Of a stretch of 64,000 nucleotides of DNA, positions 55,035 through 63,565 are shown piece by piece (position 1 is the first letter of the stretch; the number at the start of each line of letters is the position of its first letter). The position numbers and the translations under genes are program-made. Source of the DNA: Bacteroidetes bacterium GWF2_38_335. Its GTDB lineage: Bacteria; Bacteroidota; Bacteroidia; Bacteroidales; GWF2-38-335. The stretch covers positions 1-64,000 of the forward strand of contig MEOH01000016.1 in assembly GCA_001769535.1 (NCBI GenBank), read 5' to 3'. The notes below the pieces were generated by a model. That model was not told the DNA's origin. It worked only from the letters and a program-made list of their open reading frames with translations, and ran no database searches.

Positions 55035-55779
55035 ATCCTTCAAGCCAGTTTTTAAAATCAGCAACCCTTTCCCTGCTGACAATTACTTCAACCTCAGCAG
55101 AAGGTTGCAATTCAAGCTTCAAGCGGCTGTTAAAATAAGTATGTATTTTTTTTACCGAGATATGGCTGACAATAATCTTTCTGTTTACCCTGAAAAACCT
55201 TGCCGGATCGGTCATCCTTTCAAGCTGATCAAGCGAAAAATCCAGTGGGTATCTTGAACCGTTATTCAGAACAGCAAATACCAGACCTTCTTCAGAAATC
55301 AAAAAAGAAATTTCATCAATTGCAATATTTTTATATTGTTCCCCGATTTTCACTAAAAACCTTTTTTTATAATTCCCCTGAATTTGTTTCATCAGTAGGC
55401 TCTGCAACTCAGAAAACTGCCGCATTTGATGTTTGATGAATTTATCAAGGGCAGATTTCAGGTCAGAAAAATTAATTGGTTTCAGAAGATAATCAATGCT
55501 GTTGACCTTAAATGCCTGAAGAGAATATTCATCGTAGGCTGTTGTAAATATGACCGGCACCTCAATATTTCTTGTTTCAAAAATTTCAAAACACAATCCG
55601 TCAGCCAGATGTATATCCATAAAAATAAGATCGGGCAATTTATTGCTTTCAAACCAAATCAGTCCGGCCTTAATAGATTCCAAAACTCCGGCAATTTCAA
55701 TATCCCCGTCATATCTTTTAACCAGATCCTGCAAGTGGTCTGCATTAATTTTTTCATCTTCGAATATCAGAACTCTCAT
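55033..55779 (-). CDS. LytTR-family response regulator
   Basis: A 248-residue two-component regulator: receiver domain (1-118, acidic pocket Glu7-Asp8, phospho-acceptor Asp55 in IFMDIHL, Lys in DYLLKPI) and LytTR DNA-binding domain (about 145-248). It starts 10 bp after the stop of its cognate LytS-type kinase. The kinase in turn follows a TonB receptor gene, so the three genes form one operon. Confidence 0.95.
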   Translation of the reverse strand: MRVLIFEDEKINADHLQDLVKRYDGDIEIAGVLESIKAGLIWFESNKLPDLIFMDIHLADGLCFEIFETRNIEVPVIFTTAYDEYSLQAFKVNSIDYLLKPINFSDLKSALDKFIKHQMRQFSELQSLLMKQIQGNYKKRFLVKIGEQYKNIAIDEISFLISEEGLVFAVLNNGSRYPLDFSLDQLERMTDPARFFRVNRKIIVSHISVKKIHTYFNSRLKLELQPSAEVEVIVSRERVADFKNWLEG

Positions 55780-55789
55780 TGTTTGAAAA

Positions 55790-56824
55790 TTAAATTATCG
55801 GCATTTTGACAATAAAAACACCATTTTCATCTGAAATAACAACTTTGCCTTTACCAATCAGTTCATATCTTTTCGAAATATTACCTAAACCAAGTCCGGT
55901 TGTTCGTTGCCCCTGATTCCGAAGGTTAATCCTGTTTTCTATGATAATATATCCGGGTGAAAAGCGAATTTTTATCAGCAATGGCTCCTCTGTAGTGGCA
56001 ATATTGTGTTTAATGGCATTTTCCACTGGAATCTGAAGCGAATTGGGAGGCAGAAAAGCATTTCTAATTTCGATTTTTTCGTAATCAAAAACAACATTGC
56101 TTCCGTGCCTTACTTTAAGCAGATACATATAGGACTCCAGAAATTCCAATTCTTTTTCGATTTCCACAAGCATTTTATCCCTGTTATCAAGAATGTACCT
56201 GTATAATTTTGAAAGCTGATTGATATACTCCTCCGATTTTTCAGCGTCCTGATGAACAAGTCCTGACAAAACACTTAAGCTGTTGAAGAAAAAATGCGGA
56301 TCGATTTGATTTTTGAGCGCTTCAAATTTGGCCTGATAGTTTTCTTTCATCAACTGAATATTTTTTACCTCATTTTCCTTTAGAGTATTGAATACATAAA
56401 TCTGGCCTTTGAAAAGCAAAAAGGCCAGATAACCAAAATACATACCTATGTTGGCATCCAGATCAAAATAACTGCCAGGATAATGCTCCAGATCAAACAG
56501 AATTTCATCCATAACTGCGTAAGACACACTAAAAGCAATTGTGACAAAAACCCCGTAAATCAGAAAAATAATAAACAGATAAATAAATTTCCGGTTTGTT
56601 CCGGAGCTCTTTAGCCACTTTTCATTTGAAATCCTGAAAATTAAATCGCTTATTTCCCAGACTACCAGAACAAACAAAACCATAAATAAAATAAACACTA
56701 TGGCCCTTTGATCAAAAATCAGATACCTTCCGGCAAATGAATGATCATAAATTTTGATCATAAAGCTTAGAATAACAGCAAATAATATTCTGACCAGATA
56801 CTTATTTATCAATTTATTCATCAT
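55790..56824 (-). CDS. LytS-type sensor histidine kinase
   Basis: A 344-residue membrane kinase with four N-terminal helices (about 8-25, 40-62, 80-105 and 128-145). A His_kinase domain has His177 in QIDPHFFFNSLSVLSGL, and an ATPase half has LPPNSLQIPVENAIKHN and GLGLGNISKRYELI. There is no large extracytoplasmic sensor domain; the stimulus may be membrane-borne or come from the cotranscribed receptor. The TonB receptor gene ends 23 bp upstream and the LytTR gene starts 10 bp downstream. Confidence 0.94.
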   Translation of the reverse strand: MMNKLINKYLVRILFAVILSFMIKIYDHSFAGRYLIFDQRAIVFILFMVLFVLVVWEISDLIFRISNEKWLKSSGTNRKFIYLFIIFLIYGVFVTIAFSVSYAVMDEILFDLEHYPGSYFDLDANIGMYFGYLAFLLFKGQIYVFNTLKENEVKNIQLMKENYQAKFEALKNQIDPHFFFNSLSVLSGLVHQDAEKSEEYINQLSKLYRYILDNRDKMLVEIEKELEFLESYMYLLKVRHGSNVVFDYEKIEIRNAFLPPNSLQIPVENAIKHNIATTEEPLLIKIRFSPGYIIIENRINLRNQGQRTTGLGLGNISKRYELIGKGKVVISDENGVFIVKMPII

Positions 56825-56847
56825 CTTACAAATATAAGGTTTTTGTA

Positions 56848-59187
56848 TTAAAACATGATTTTATAGCTCAGGTAAGGAATGAAAAACGGATCTTCATTTT
56901 TTTCAATCCTTTGTTTTTCCTTATTGAAGGTATAACCTTCAAATTCATTTTCCTGCAGAGCATTGATCAGGTGAATTGACCAGAATGAAGAATGTTTCTT
57001 TTTATTAATCCGGTAATTTATGCTAAAACTGAGTATCTGTGCACTTTCTTCAGAATCTTTAAATGCTCTGGAATAATCATAAACCATCTCCTGTGAAAGA
57101 AAAGTAGCTTCTTCATCAACAGGATGTAAACGGTCACCTCCATATATACTTATTTTTCCGTTAATACTAAAAAGGTTGTTTTCAGATTTTCCTGTTTTCC
57201 ATTCTTTTCCCGCAAGGAAATTAACTACATAGTTCTTATTAAATCTGGTGTTTCTAACTATTCCATCACCTCCTTTATATCTTGAGTCGAATAATGAAAT
57301 GGTTGCAAGATAATAGAGTCCCTTTTGTAAAAACCTTTCATAAGTTAAATCTATTCCCATATTTCTACCGGTACCTTCATTCACCAGCGACTCATTAAAA
57401 TACCAATCAATTTCAAGGTTAAGCATTGAAAACCATGAGTTTTCGACAACCGGAATATCAAATAACAATTGAAAATAAGGTTCAACCATTATTCTTGTAA
57501 ACTCACCAATTTGCTTTTCGTAGCTCAGAACAAAATGATGTGCCTTTGAAAATTCAAGGTTTATATTTGGTTTGGTAATTATTTCGGCTTCTGCCTTTTC
57601 AGCCAGATAGTAATTTATTGGTTCCAAACGACTGTGTTTACCATATGCAAAACTCAATGAGTGAGATGGAAGAAAATTCCATTTGATTCCCAACCGCGGT
57701 TCGACGGAGTAATTTTCGTTCAAGGCAAAATACATAAAACTGACTCCCGGATTAAGACAAATTTTGTCTGATATATTTACCGTTGACTGGTAGTATGTTC
57801 TGTACAACATTGCTGAGCCTTCTTCAGAAATATAGTTTGTAAGGAAGTCCTCCTCAGGATTTTGCCTGCTTGATATATCAATGTCGTAACACATATCAGT
57901 TGCTGAAAACCCGGCTCTGAAATTGTGTGTGGGAGAAAATCTGTGATTGAAAACCGAATTGAAAGTATAATTCCAGGCGTTATTTAATAATTTCTGAACA
58001 GGGGCCAGTTTTCCGTTATCATATTCCTTTTCGGTAACATTCATAAGATTTCCGGATAAAGCCAGAGTGGTAGCAAGGTTTGAATTTTTGGAAAGAATTA
58101 TTTTATGGCTAACGCCCGAAGCTCCAAATCCCAGATTATACTTATTTTCATTATTATCAGATGGAATCAACCAGTCAAGGGAATCTTCCTTGGCTTTGTG
58201 GATCTGGTTATCGGTGGCACCCAATCCCCAAAAACTAAAAACCCCTGCTCCTTTTACCGGAAAGTTCAATTTTAAAGAAAGGTCCTGGTATTTAATTATT
58301 CCGGCCTCCTCGGGTAATATGGGCTGAATCAGGGCCAGCGTGGAATATCTGTAATTAAAAAGATAGGATGATTTTTTTCCTTTTATAAAAGGTCCTTCAG
58401 ATGAAAAATCTATGCCATTTGAACCAATAAGAAAAGCATGTTCCCGTTTTTCATCGTTTCCGGTACGCATTTTAAGATCGAAAACACCCGAAATGGCATT
58501 TCCATATTCAGCAGGAAAAGCCCCGGTAAGAAATCCAGAATTTGACATCATCTGAGCCGAAAGCGCTGTCATTCCTCCACCCCCAAGTGTAGCCAGATTC
58601 GCAAAATGATTGGGGTTTGAAATTTCCACACCTTCAATAAGCCAAAGCAAACCTTTTGGTGCATTTCCCCTGATTACAATTCCATTGCTTTGCAAACCTG
58701 TTGCAACACCTGCATACCCTGAAGCAAGTCGGGCCGGATCATCCCCGCCCCCGGCAAATCTTTGTGTTTCCTCAACAGTAAATGTACGTGCAGAAAGTGT
58801 CGTCATTTTGTTAATCGATTCCCTTTTGTCCTTTTGTGCTTTCACAACCACTGTATTCAGCTCGGTGTATTTTTCCTCCATTTCCAAATCAATAACAAGT
58901 TCTTTGGCTGAGCTTAATATGAGATCACCGAAAGTTATTGTTTTGTATCCCAGGGTGGTAATTTGAATTGACACCCTGCCTACAGGTACTTTATCGAGAC
59001 GAAACTTTCCATCCATATCGGAGGTGGTTCCTTTTATCGGATCTGAGTTTAATATTACAATATTGGCTCCTGGCAGTGGCATCCCTGAATATTTATCAGA
59101 TATCTTTCCCCGGATAGTTTGTGAAAGTTCCTGCGATTGAATGTTGGCAGAAATAATAATAAGCAGAAAATAAAATATCTTTTTCAT
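56848..59187 (-). CDS. TonB-dependent outer-membrane receptor
   Basis: About 779 residues. Starting at Met 59187 gives a clean signal peptide (MKKIFYFLLIIISANIQSQ); an in-frame Met at 59205 adds six polar residues. A carboxypeptidase-regulatory domain (about 20-105), a plug (about 120-235, ARLASGYAGVATGLQSNGIVIRGN-like) and a barrel follow, ending in an aromatic residue (SYKIMF). It lacks SusC length and a SusD partner. It is first in an operon with a LytS kinase and LytTR regulator, so its substrate uptake or occupancy may be linked to signalling; that is inference. Confidence 0.92.
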   Translation of the reverse strand: MKKIFYFLLIIISANIQSQELSQTIRGKISDKYSGMPLPGANIVILNSDPIKGTTSDMDGKFRLDKVPVGRVSIQITTLGYKTITFGDLILSSAKELVIDLEMEEKYTELNTVVVKAQKDKRESINKMTTLSARTFTVEETQRFAGGGDDPARLASGYAGVATGLQSNGIVIRGNAPKGLLWLIEGVEISNPNHFANLATLGGGGMTALSAQMMSNSGFLTGAFPAEYGNAISGVFDLKMRTGNDEKREHAFLIGSNGIDFSSEGPFIKGKKSSYLFNYRYSTLALIQPILPEEAGIIKYQDLSLKLNFPVKGAGVFSFWGLGATDNQIHKAKEDSLDWLIPSDNNENKYNLGFGASGVSHKIILSKNSNLATTLALSGNLMNVTEKEYDNGKLAPVQKLLNNAWNYTFNSVFNHRFSPTHNFRAGFSATDMCYDIDISSRQNPEEDFLTNYISEEGSAMLYRTYYQSTVNISDKICLNPGVSFMYFALNENYSVEPRLGIKWNFLPSHSLSFAYGKHSRLEPINYYLAEKAEAEIITKPNINLEFSKAHHFVLSYEKQIGEFTRIMVEPYFQLLFDIPVVENSWFSMLNLEIDWYFNESLVNEGTGRNMGIDLTYERFLQKGLYYLATISLFDSRYKGGDGIVRNTRFNKNYVVNFLAGKEWKTGKSENNLFSINGKISIYGGDRLHPVDEEATFLSQEMVYDYSRAFKDSEESAQILSFSINYRINKKKHSSFWSIHLINALQENEFEGYTFNKEKQRIEKNEDPFFIPYLSYKIMF

Positions 59188-59205
59188 GTTGTTGTTTTTC
59201 TGCAA

Positions 59206-59530
59206 ATTTGGTTCTTAGGCCAATAGAAATAAAGAGAAAAAAAAGGAATTGCTTAATCTGTGGGTTGAATTGTATAAAAACACAATTGAACCGGATGACA
59301 ATGTTTTTTTTACCGTTGAATGTTTTTGTTTTGTTTAATTGCATGCAGGAAATGGGCATTTATTGTTTTTACCAGTTATTCATTTGAAAGCGGAGATTAC
59401 TTGCAGTGATCTCATTGGGGGGTGATTCAATGAATTGATACAAAGAATGCCCTTGGGGGGCAATTTTTTTTTTACCAGTTATTCATTTGAAAGCAGAGAT
59501 TACTTCCAGTGATCTCATTGGGGGTTGTTT
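59206..59530. other. Intergenic region with 103-bp direct repeats
   Basis: The stretch upstream of the TonB receptor gene has AT-rich sequence (59206-59350), then repeated units up to the tRNA-Pro palindrome. No gene is seen. Confidence 0.7.
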
Positions 59531-59563
59531 CAATGAATTGATACAAAGAATGCCCTTGGGGGC
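59354..59563 (+). repeat. Two direct repeats of 103 bp beside the tRNA-Pro palindrome
   Basis: The marker ACCAGTTATTCATTTGAAAG occurs at 59371, 59474 and 59577, a constant spacing of 103 bp. Units 1 and 2 share their whole length (AGATTACTTNCAGTGATCTC, CAATGAATTGATACAAAGAA, TGCCCTTGGGGG) with few changes. The third copy is cut short and turns into the inner hairpin of the palindrome. Confidence 0.9.
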
Positions 59564-59667
59564 ATTTTTTGTTTTTACCAGTTATTCATTTGAAAGCTTT
59601 GCTTTCATGAATAACTGGTAAAAACAAAAAAAACTGCTAAAGCAGTTTTCTTTGTATCAATTCATTG
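59531..59667. repeat. Nested palindrome with two facing terminators, 3' of tRNA-Pro
   Basis: Outer arms are CAATGAATTGATACAAAG (59531-59548) and its inverse (59650-59667), the latter abutting the tRNA 3' end. Between them lie two different terminator hairpins: AATGCCC/GGGCATT with T run on + (59549-59570), and AAAACTGC/GCAGTTTT with T run on - (59625-59649, for tRNA-Pro). The inner arms are about 25 bp (59565-59589/59607-59631) closed by GAAAGC/GCTTTC. The layout is the same as at 107-233, although the sequences are unrelated. Confidence 0.88.
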
Positions 59668-59742
59668 TCGGGATGGAGAGATTCGAACTCTCGGCCTCCA
59701 CGTCCCGAACGTGGCGCGCTAACCTGGCTGCGCTACATCCCG
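59668..59742 (-). tRNA. tRNA-Pro (anticodon CGG)
   Basis: A 75-nt cloverleaf on the minus strand. Acceptor CGGGATG/CATCCCG with discriminator A, anticodon stem CCACG/CGTGG around TTCGGGA (anticodon CGG), T arm GAGAG/CTCTC with TTCGAAT. CCA is not encoded. Confidence 0.97.
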
Positions 59743-59753
59743 ATTCTGGTCCG

Positions 59754-59783
59754 CAAATTTAATAATTTCTGTTTGATATCCAA
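59754..59783 (-). promoter_or_regulatory. Promoter of tRNA-Pro
   Basis: On the minus strand TTG (59781-59783), a 19-bp spacer and TAAATTTG (59754-59761) match the consensus, 11 bp from the tRNA 5' end. Confidence 0.75.
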
Positions 59784-59925
59784 TGGATGCAGCCACACAA
59801 TCTACCGTATTATTTATGTCTTTTCTGAATATGCCAACTGGACAAGTTGTATCATCAGTTGACATTAATAATACTGTAACACAAATATTTTCAGATAATA
59901 ATATCTTTTTATCTGTTTTTTATTG

Positions 59926-59933
59926 TATTTTTG
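59926..59933 (+). promoter_or_regulatory. -7 box of the small membrane protein gene
   Basis: TATTTTTG, a full TAnnTTTG match, 46 bp before the ATG at 59980. The rest of 59784-59979 has no other recognised feature. Confidence 0.55.
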
Positions 59934-59979
59934 AATCTATTTTTATTTAGTCTGCGTATATTTAATAAAATGACGATTT

Positions 59980-60180
59980 ATGAGAACAAGAAGATATATT
60001 GACATGATGATTGCGGTTTTGTTCTTGTTGATAATTGGCGTATTCATGTACAGGACATCCGGAATGGTCAGGGAAAGGTTTGGTGAAAACAAATTTAACA
60101 GCGATAGTTTAAATTACGCAATAAGAGATGGCGAAAACATTCCTGAGGAAGAAAACAGAACTTTTTCCACATTTAAATAA
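59980..60180 (+). CDS. Small single-pass membrane protein, unknown function
   Basis: A 66-residue protein with a basic start (MRTRRYID), one membrane helix (about 9-24, MMIAVLFLLIIGVFMY) and a polar, acidic C-terminal tail ending EEENRTFSTFK. No family is recognised. A consensus -7 box upstream and absence of a better reading frame support it as real. It is convergent with the minus-strand gene 3 bp away. Confidence 0.55.
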   Translation: MRTRRYIDMMIAVLFLLIIGVFMYRTSGMVRERFGENKFNSDSLNYAIRDGENIPEEENRTFSTFK

Positions 60181-60182
60181 AG

Positions 60183-60881
60183 CTATTCAGAAGGAATGAT
60201 GACATCAATGCAAAAGCCATGATATAATACCAATTCGGGGCAAATTATTTCATTCCTGAATTGCAGGAGTTTTTTCATCTGATCTTTCATATCGGTGCTT
60301 TCAACTTCTCCTGTTCCCACATTTACAATTTTCCACTTTACATTCTCGCTGCTCAACGACCTGACAGAGTTAATCCTGAACGGTTCACTCCATCCCCCTA
60401 CAAATACCAATTGCCGTGAAGCTTCCGTATTGTCAGGTAGTTTAACAGGAAATGATTTACTGCCTTCGTTTAGTGAAAACTGAGTTTCTGAGTCTCTTTT
60501 TATTGATACTGATTCAGATTTTTCTTTATGAAAGACATATTTAACTGAAACACTTTCATAAAACTGTATACCGGATATTGAATCCAGAGATTTTTTAGCA
60601 AGATGATATTGTTTCTCAATATCGGTGGTGTAATTATCTCCTGAAACAGAAACCGAATCCTTTGACCCAACCATTACATAATCAGTCCCGTCATACTTGA
60701 GAATGCATTTAACACCCTTCCAGAGGTTCTTGTTTTCTGCTTGCCTTACCAGTTCGACCTGCATAAAATACATTTCGGCCTTTACGTAACCTACAGGAAA
60801 TAATCTGCATTGGTAAGTCTGATAACAGGAAAAGCCACTAATAGAAACGGCCAAAAACAATGTTATAAATAAAATTTTCAT
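60183..60881 (-). CDS. Exported protein of unknown function
   Basis: A 232-residue protein with an N-terminal signal (about 1-19, AVSISGFSC; the Cys19 could be a lipobox cysteine). The remainder is beta-rich with repeated Lys/Ser segments and a C-terminal FRINSVRSLSSENVKW region. No family is recognised. It follows the outer-membrane protein gene by 5 bp and belongs to the operon with the PorE-like gene, so a type IX secretion or envelope role is possible. Confidence 0.65.
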   Translation of the reverse strand: MKILFITLFLAVSISGFSCYQTYQCRLFPVGYVKAEMYFMQVELVRQAENKNLWKGVKCILKYDGTDYVMVGSKDSVSVSGDNYTTDIEKQYHLAKKSLDSISGIQFYESVSVKYVFHKEKSESVSIKRDSETQFSLNEGSKSFPVKLPDNTEASRQLVFVGGWSEPFRINSVRSLSSENVKWKIVNVGTGEVESTDMKDQMKKLLQFRNEIICPELVLYHGFCIDVIIPSE

Positions 60882-60886
60882 GGGAA

Positions 60887-61456
60887 TTACCTCATTGAAG
60901 GCATTAAGAAGGAGCCCTGTGGCGCATAAGGATTTGAAAACATTCCAATTGGCATATTAGAATTGATGTATTTCATTTCAATACCCACACTAAAATTATC
61001 ATTAAACTTATATTCCAGTCCGAGCTCATAAATATCAAGCACAGGTGAATTGGAAGAATATGAGTTGCTCCTTACAGATTTAAACACAGTTCCTGATACA
61101 ACAAGCTTAGAACTCAGCTCATAAGAACCGCTCAAATATAAAAAAGTACTGAATGCTCCATTGGAAACAGCATAACCTGATGAACTTGTTTCATCGGGTT
61201 GAACGCCAAACAGATTTGTATTTACCAACATCCCCCCAACATTTATTCTGAATCTTGAAGTGAGGTCATATTCTACATGGGGTGCAAAGTAACTGCAATA
61301 CATTGTTTTTCCGTTTCCGGCAGAAATAAATGAGGTTCCGACAGTTATCCCGGAGCCAATTCTATTGGATTCAATTCTCAGAGAATCACTGCCAGGCTGA
61401 GCAAACAGACCAACAGAAAAAATAAAAGCTAATATCAAAAACAGAATTTTCATCAT
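60887..61456 (-). CDS. Small outer-membrane beta-barrel-like protein
   Basis: A 189-residue protein with a signal peptide (about 1-19, SVGLFAQ) and a predicted small barrel with alternating aromatic strands (YSSNSPVLDIYELGLEYKF, NFSVGIEMKYINS). It may be an 8-stranded outer-membrane barrel. It lies 38 bp after the PorE-like gene on the same strand. The short C-terminal tail (PYAPQGSFLMPSMR) is not a usual barrel end, so the topology is tentative. Confidence 0.65.
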   Translation of the reverse strand: MMKILFLILAFIFSVGLFAQPGSDSLRIESNRIGSGITVGTSFISAGNGKTMYCSYFAPHVEYDLTSRFRINVGGMLVNTNLFGVQPDETSSSGYAVSNGAFSTFLYLSGSYELSSKLVVSGTVFKSVRSNSYSSNSPVLDIYELGLEYKFNDNFSVGIEMKYINSNMPIGMFSNPYAPQGSFLMPSMR

Positions 61457-61494
61457 TTACTTTTTTGTAAAGATACAAAAACTATGCCTGCCTG

Positions 61495-63498
61495 TCAAAA
61501 CATTTTTGAAATATAATCAGTTCTAAGAACTCTGAAGTCGGTTCGTCTGTTTATCTGGTTTGCGGCCTCTTTTTCTTCATCGTTGTCTAGTCCTTTAATA
61601 AATTCAGGTGTCAGAACAACACCTTCTTCAAAAATCGACCCGGCTGCAATTTTCTTTGTAATGGCTTTGGGCACCGATTCGCCATATCCTTTTGCAGTAA
61701 GTCGTTCCTTTTCAATTCCTTTTGAAATAAGGTATTCAACAACTGATTGTGCTCTTTTTTGAGACAGAACAAGGTTGTCGGCATCAGAACCAACCATATC
61801 GGTATGAGAACCAATTTCTATTGTAATATTGGGATTTGAAACGAGTGTTTTAACCAATTTATCGAGTTCAACCTTTGACTCTTCCCTGAGTGTAAAATCT
61901 CCAAAGTCATAATAAATGTTGGGCAGATCAATCGATTTAGCAAGTGGAGCCAGTGTGACGTCATTCATAAAAGCATAACTGTCGGCCAGATCAGAAGTAG
62001 AAGCTTTTCCTTTTCCCTTCAGATAACCATCCTTTGAAACCACAAAAACATAGTCTGTATTTTTCTGCAAATTATATTTAAAAGTACCGTCTTCGATGGT
62101 GGAGATTTCAATATCTGAACCATCAGAACCAAAAATCTTAATTTTTGCTCCGGCAATAGGATCATCTGTGGTTGCATCTTTCACTTTCCCCTGCAATGAA
62201 AATTCAAGAGGAGGAAGTTCAAAGAAATATATATCATCACCGCCTTTTGATCCTGTGATTCTGCGAGAAGATGAAAAATATCCCTTTTCATCCCTGCCCA
62301 TAAAAATAATTCCGAAATCATCTGAAGATGAATTGACCGGGTATTTCATATTTTCAACCTTCCATTTGCCATCAATCTGTTTTTCTGCTCTGAAAATATC
62401 CAAACCACCCATTCCAAGATGGGTATTAGAAGCAAAATACAGTGCGCCGTCTTCACGAATAAAAGGGAACATTTCATTTCCGGGTGTATTGATTTCCTTT
62501 CCCATGTTAACAGGCTTTGTCCATGGGGCACCTTTGCCCGACCTTTCGATCATCCATATATCATAACCACCCTGTCCGGTTATCTTGTTTGAAGAAAAGA
62601 ATAACTGGGTTCCATCGGCCGACAATGAAGGATGATAGGCACTGATTGTGTCGCCGAATATTTCAACCAACTGGGTAGTTTCCCAATCGCTTCCAGCTTG
62701 TCTCACAGACTGGTATACCTGACAAGCATTGGTTTCATTCTTTTTATTTACACAGCGGTTAAAGAACAGCTCTGTTCCATCAGAAGACAAGGTTGGAGAA
62801 GCTTCATCATAATCGCTGTTTATTGTATCGTTTAGAGGCTCGGGAATTGACCATGCAAGCTTTTTTGTGAACTGGCTCATGAAAATATCAGAAAAATATT
62901 CACCCGAAATGGGATTAATCTTTGTTGATGGCTTTGCCTGTCTGCTCGAAGTAAAATAAATTGTTTTATAATCCTGATCTGCGAATGAAGGCGAAAAATC
63001 AAGCTGTTTTGAATTGAATTCCTTTTGGTTTAATATCTCGTAACGGGTTGGCAGCTCGACCCATTTTGCTGCAAGCTCACAGGATTTTTCTCCTGTTTCA
63101 CCTCTGGGATCTTTGGGCACCAATGTTCTGTATTTCTGATATTCAGGAATTGCCTCCTCGTATTTCTGATTAATTTTCAGCGCATCAGCAAAATACAATA
63201 CAGCAACAGGATCTGCATAGCCCTTCATGATCGCTTTTCTGTAAAAGCTTTCTGCCTTATTAGGATTGTTAATAATTCTGTAGCATTCGGCAGTTTTAAA
63301 TAATATTTCAGCTTTCTCAGGATTATTGGTAGACTTTTTCACTGCTTCATCATATAATTCTATGGCTTTGAAGAATTCACCTTCGCTAAACGCCTCATCC
63401 CCTCTTTCTTTGTACTTATTCTGGGAAAAAACTGAAAAAGATAATAAAACAAAAACAACCGGTAATAATATTTGTTTTGTATTCGGTAAAAAACTCAT
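61495..63498 (-). CDS. PorE-like OmpA-family protein (T9SS periplasmic component)
   Basis: About 667 residues in the PorE order: signal peptide (about 1-26), TPR repeats (about 30-130), a WD40/PD40-like beta-propeller (about 155-430; blades with SSDGTELFF, SADGTQLFF, REDGALYF), a carboxypeptidase-regulatory-like domain (about 435-520) and a C-terminal OmpA peptidoglycan-binding domain (about 540-655, IEIGSHTDMVGSDADN...SQKRAQSVVEYL). PorE anchors T9SS periplasmic rings to peptidoglycan. Met 63498 gives a clean signal; an upstream in-frame Met at 63546 would add 16 unlikely residues. Paralogues with this architecture exist in Bacteroidota, so PorE identity is probable, not certain. Confidence 0.82.
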   Translation of the reverse strand: MSFLPNTKQILLPVVFVLLSFSVFSQNKYKERGDEAFSEGEFFKAIELYDEAVKKSTNNPEKAEILFKTAECYRIINNPNKAESFYRKAIMKGYADPVAVLYFADALKINQKYEEAIPEYQKYRTLVPKDPRGETGEKSCELAAKWVELPTRYEILNQKEFNSKQLDFSPSFADQDYKTIYFTSSRQAKPSTKINPISGEYFSDIFMSQFTKKLAWSIPEPLNDTINSDYDEASPTLSSDGTELFFNRCVNKKNETNACQVYQSVRQAGSDWETTQLVEIFGDTISAYHPSLSADGTQLFFSSNKITGQGGYDIWMIERSGKGAPWTKPVNMGKEINTPGNEMFPFIREDGALYFASNTHLGMGGLDIFRAEKQIDGKWKVENMKYPVNSSSDDFGIIFMGRDEKGYFSSSRRITGSKGGDDIYFFELPPLEFSLQGKVKDATTDDPIAGAKIKIFGSDGSDIEISTIEDGTFKYNLQKNTDYVFVVSKDGYLKGKGKASTSDLADSYAFMNDVTLAPLAKSIDLPNIYYDFGDFTLREESKVELDKLVKTLVSNPNITIEIGSHTDMVGSDADNLVLSQKRAQSVVEYLISKGIEKERLTAKGYGESVPKAITKKIAAGSIFEEGVVLTPEFIKGLDNDEEKEAANQINRRTDFRVLRTDYISKMF

Positions 63499-63565
63499 AT
63501 AAATATTTTTTAATGTACAAACGGTATTAACTGAAATATATTGCAAACCTATTGTGAACCATCAG

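Noticed and set aside
59354-59600. Regular 103-bp repeats as a CRISPR array
   Set aside because: Only two full units, repeats run through without unique spacers of CRISPR size, and no cas genes are nearby.
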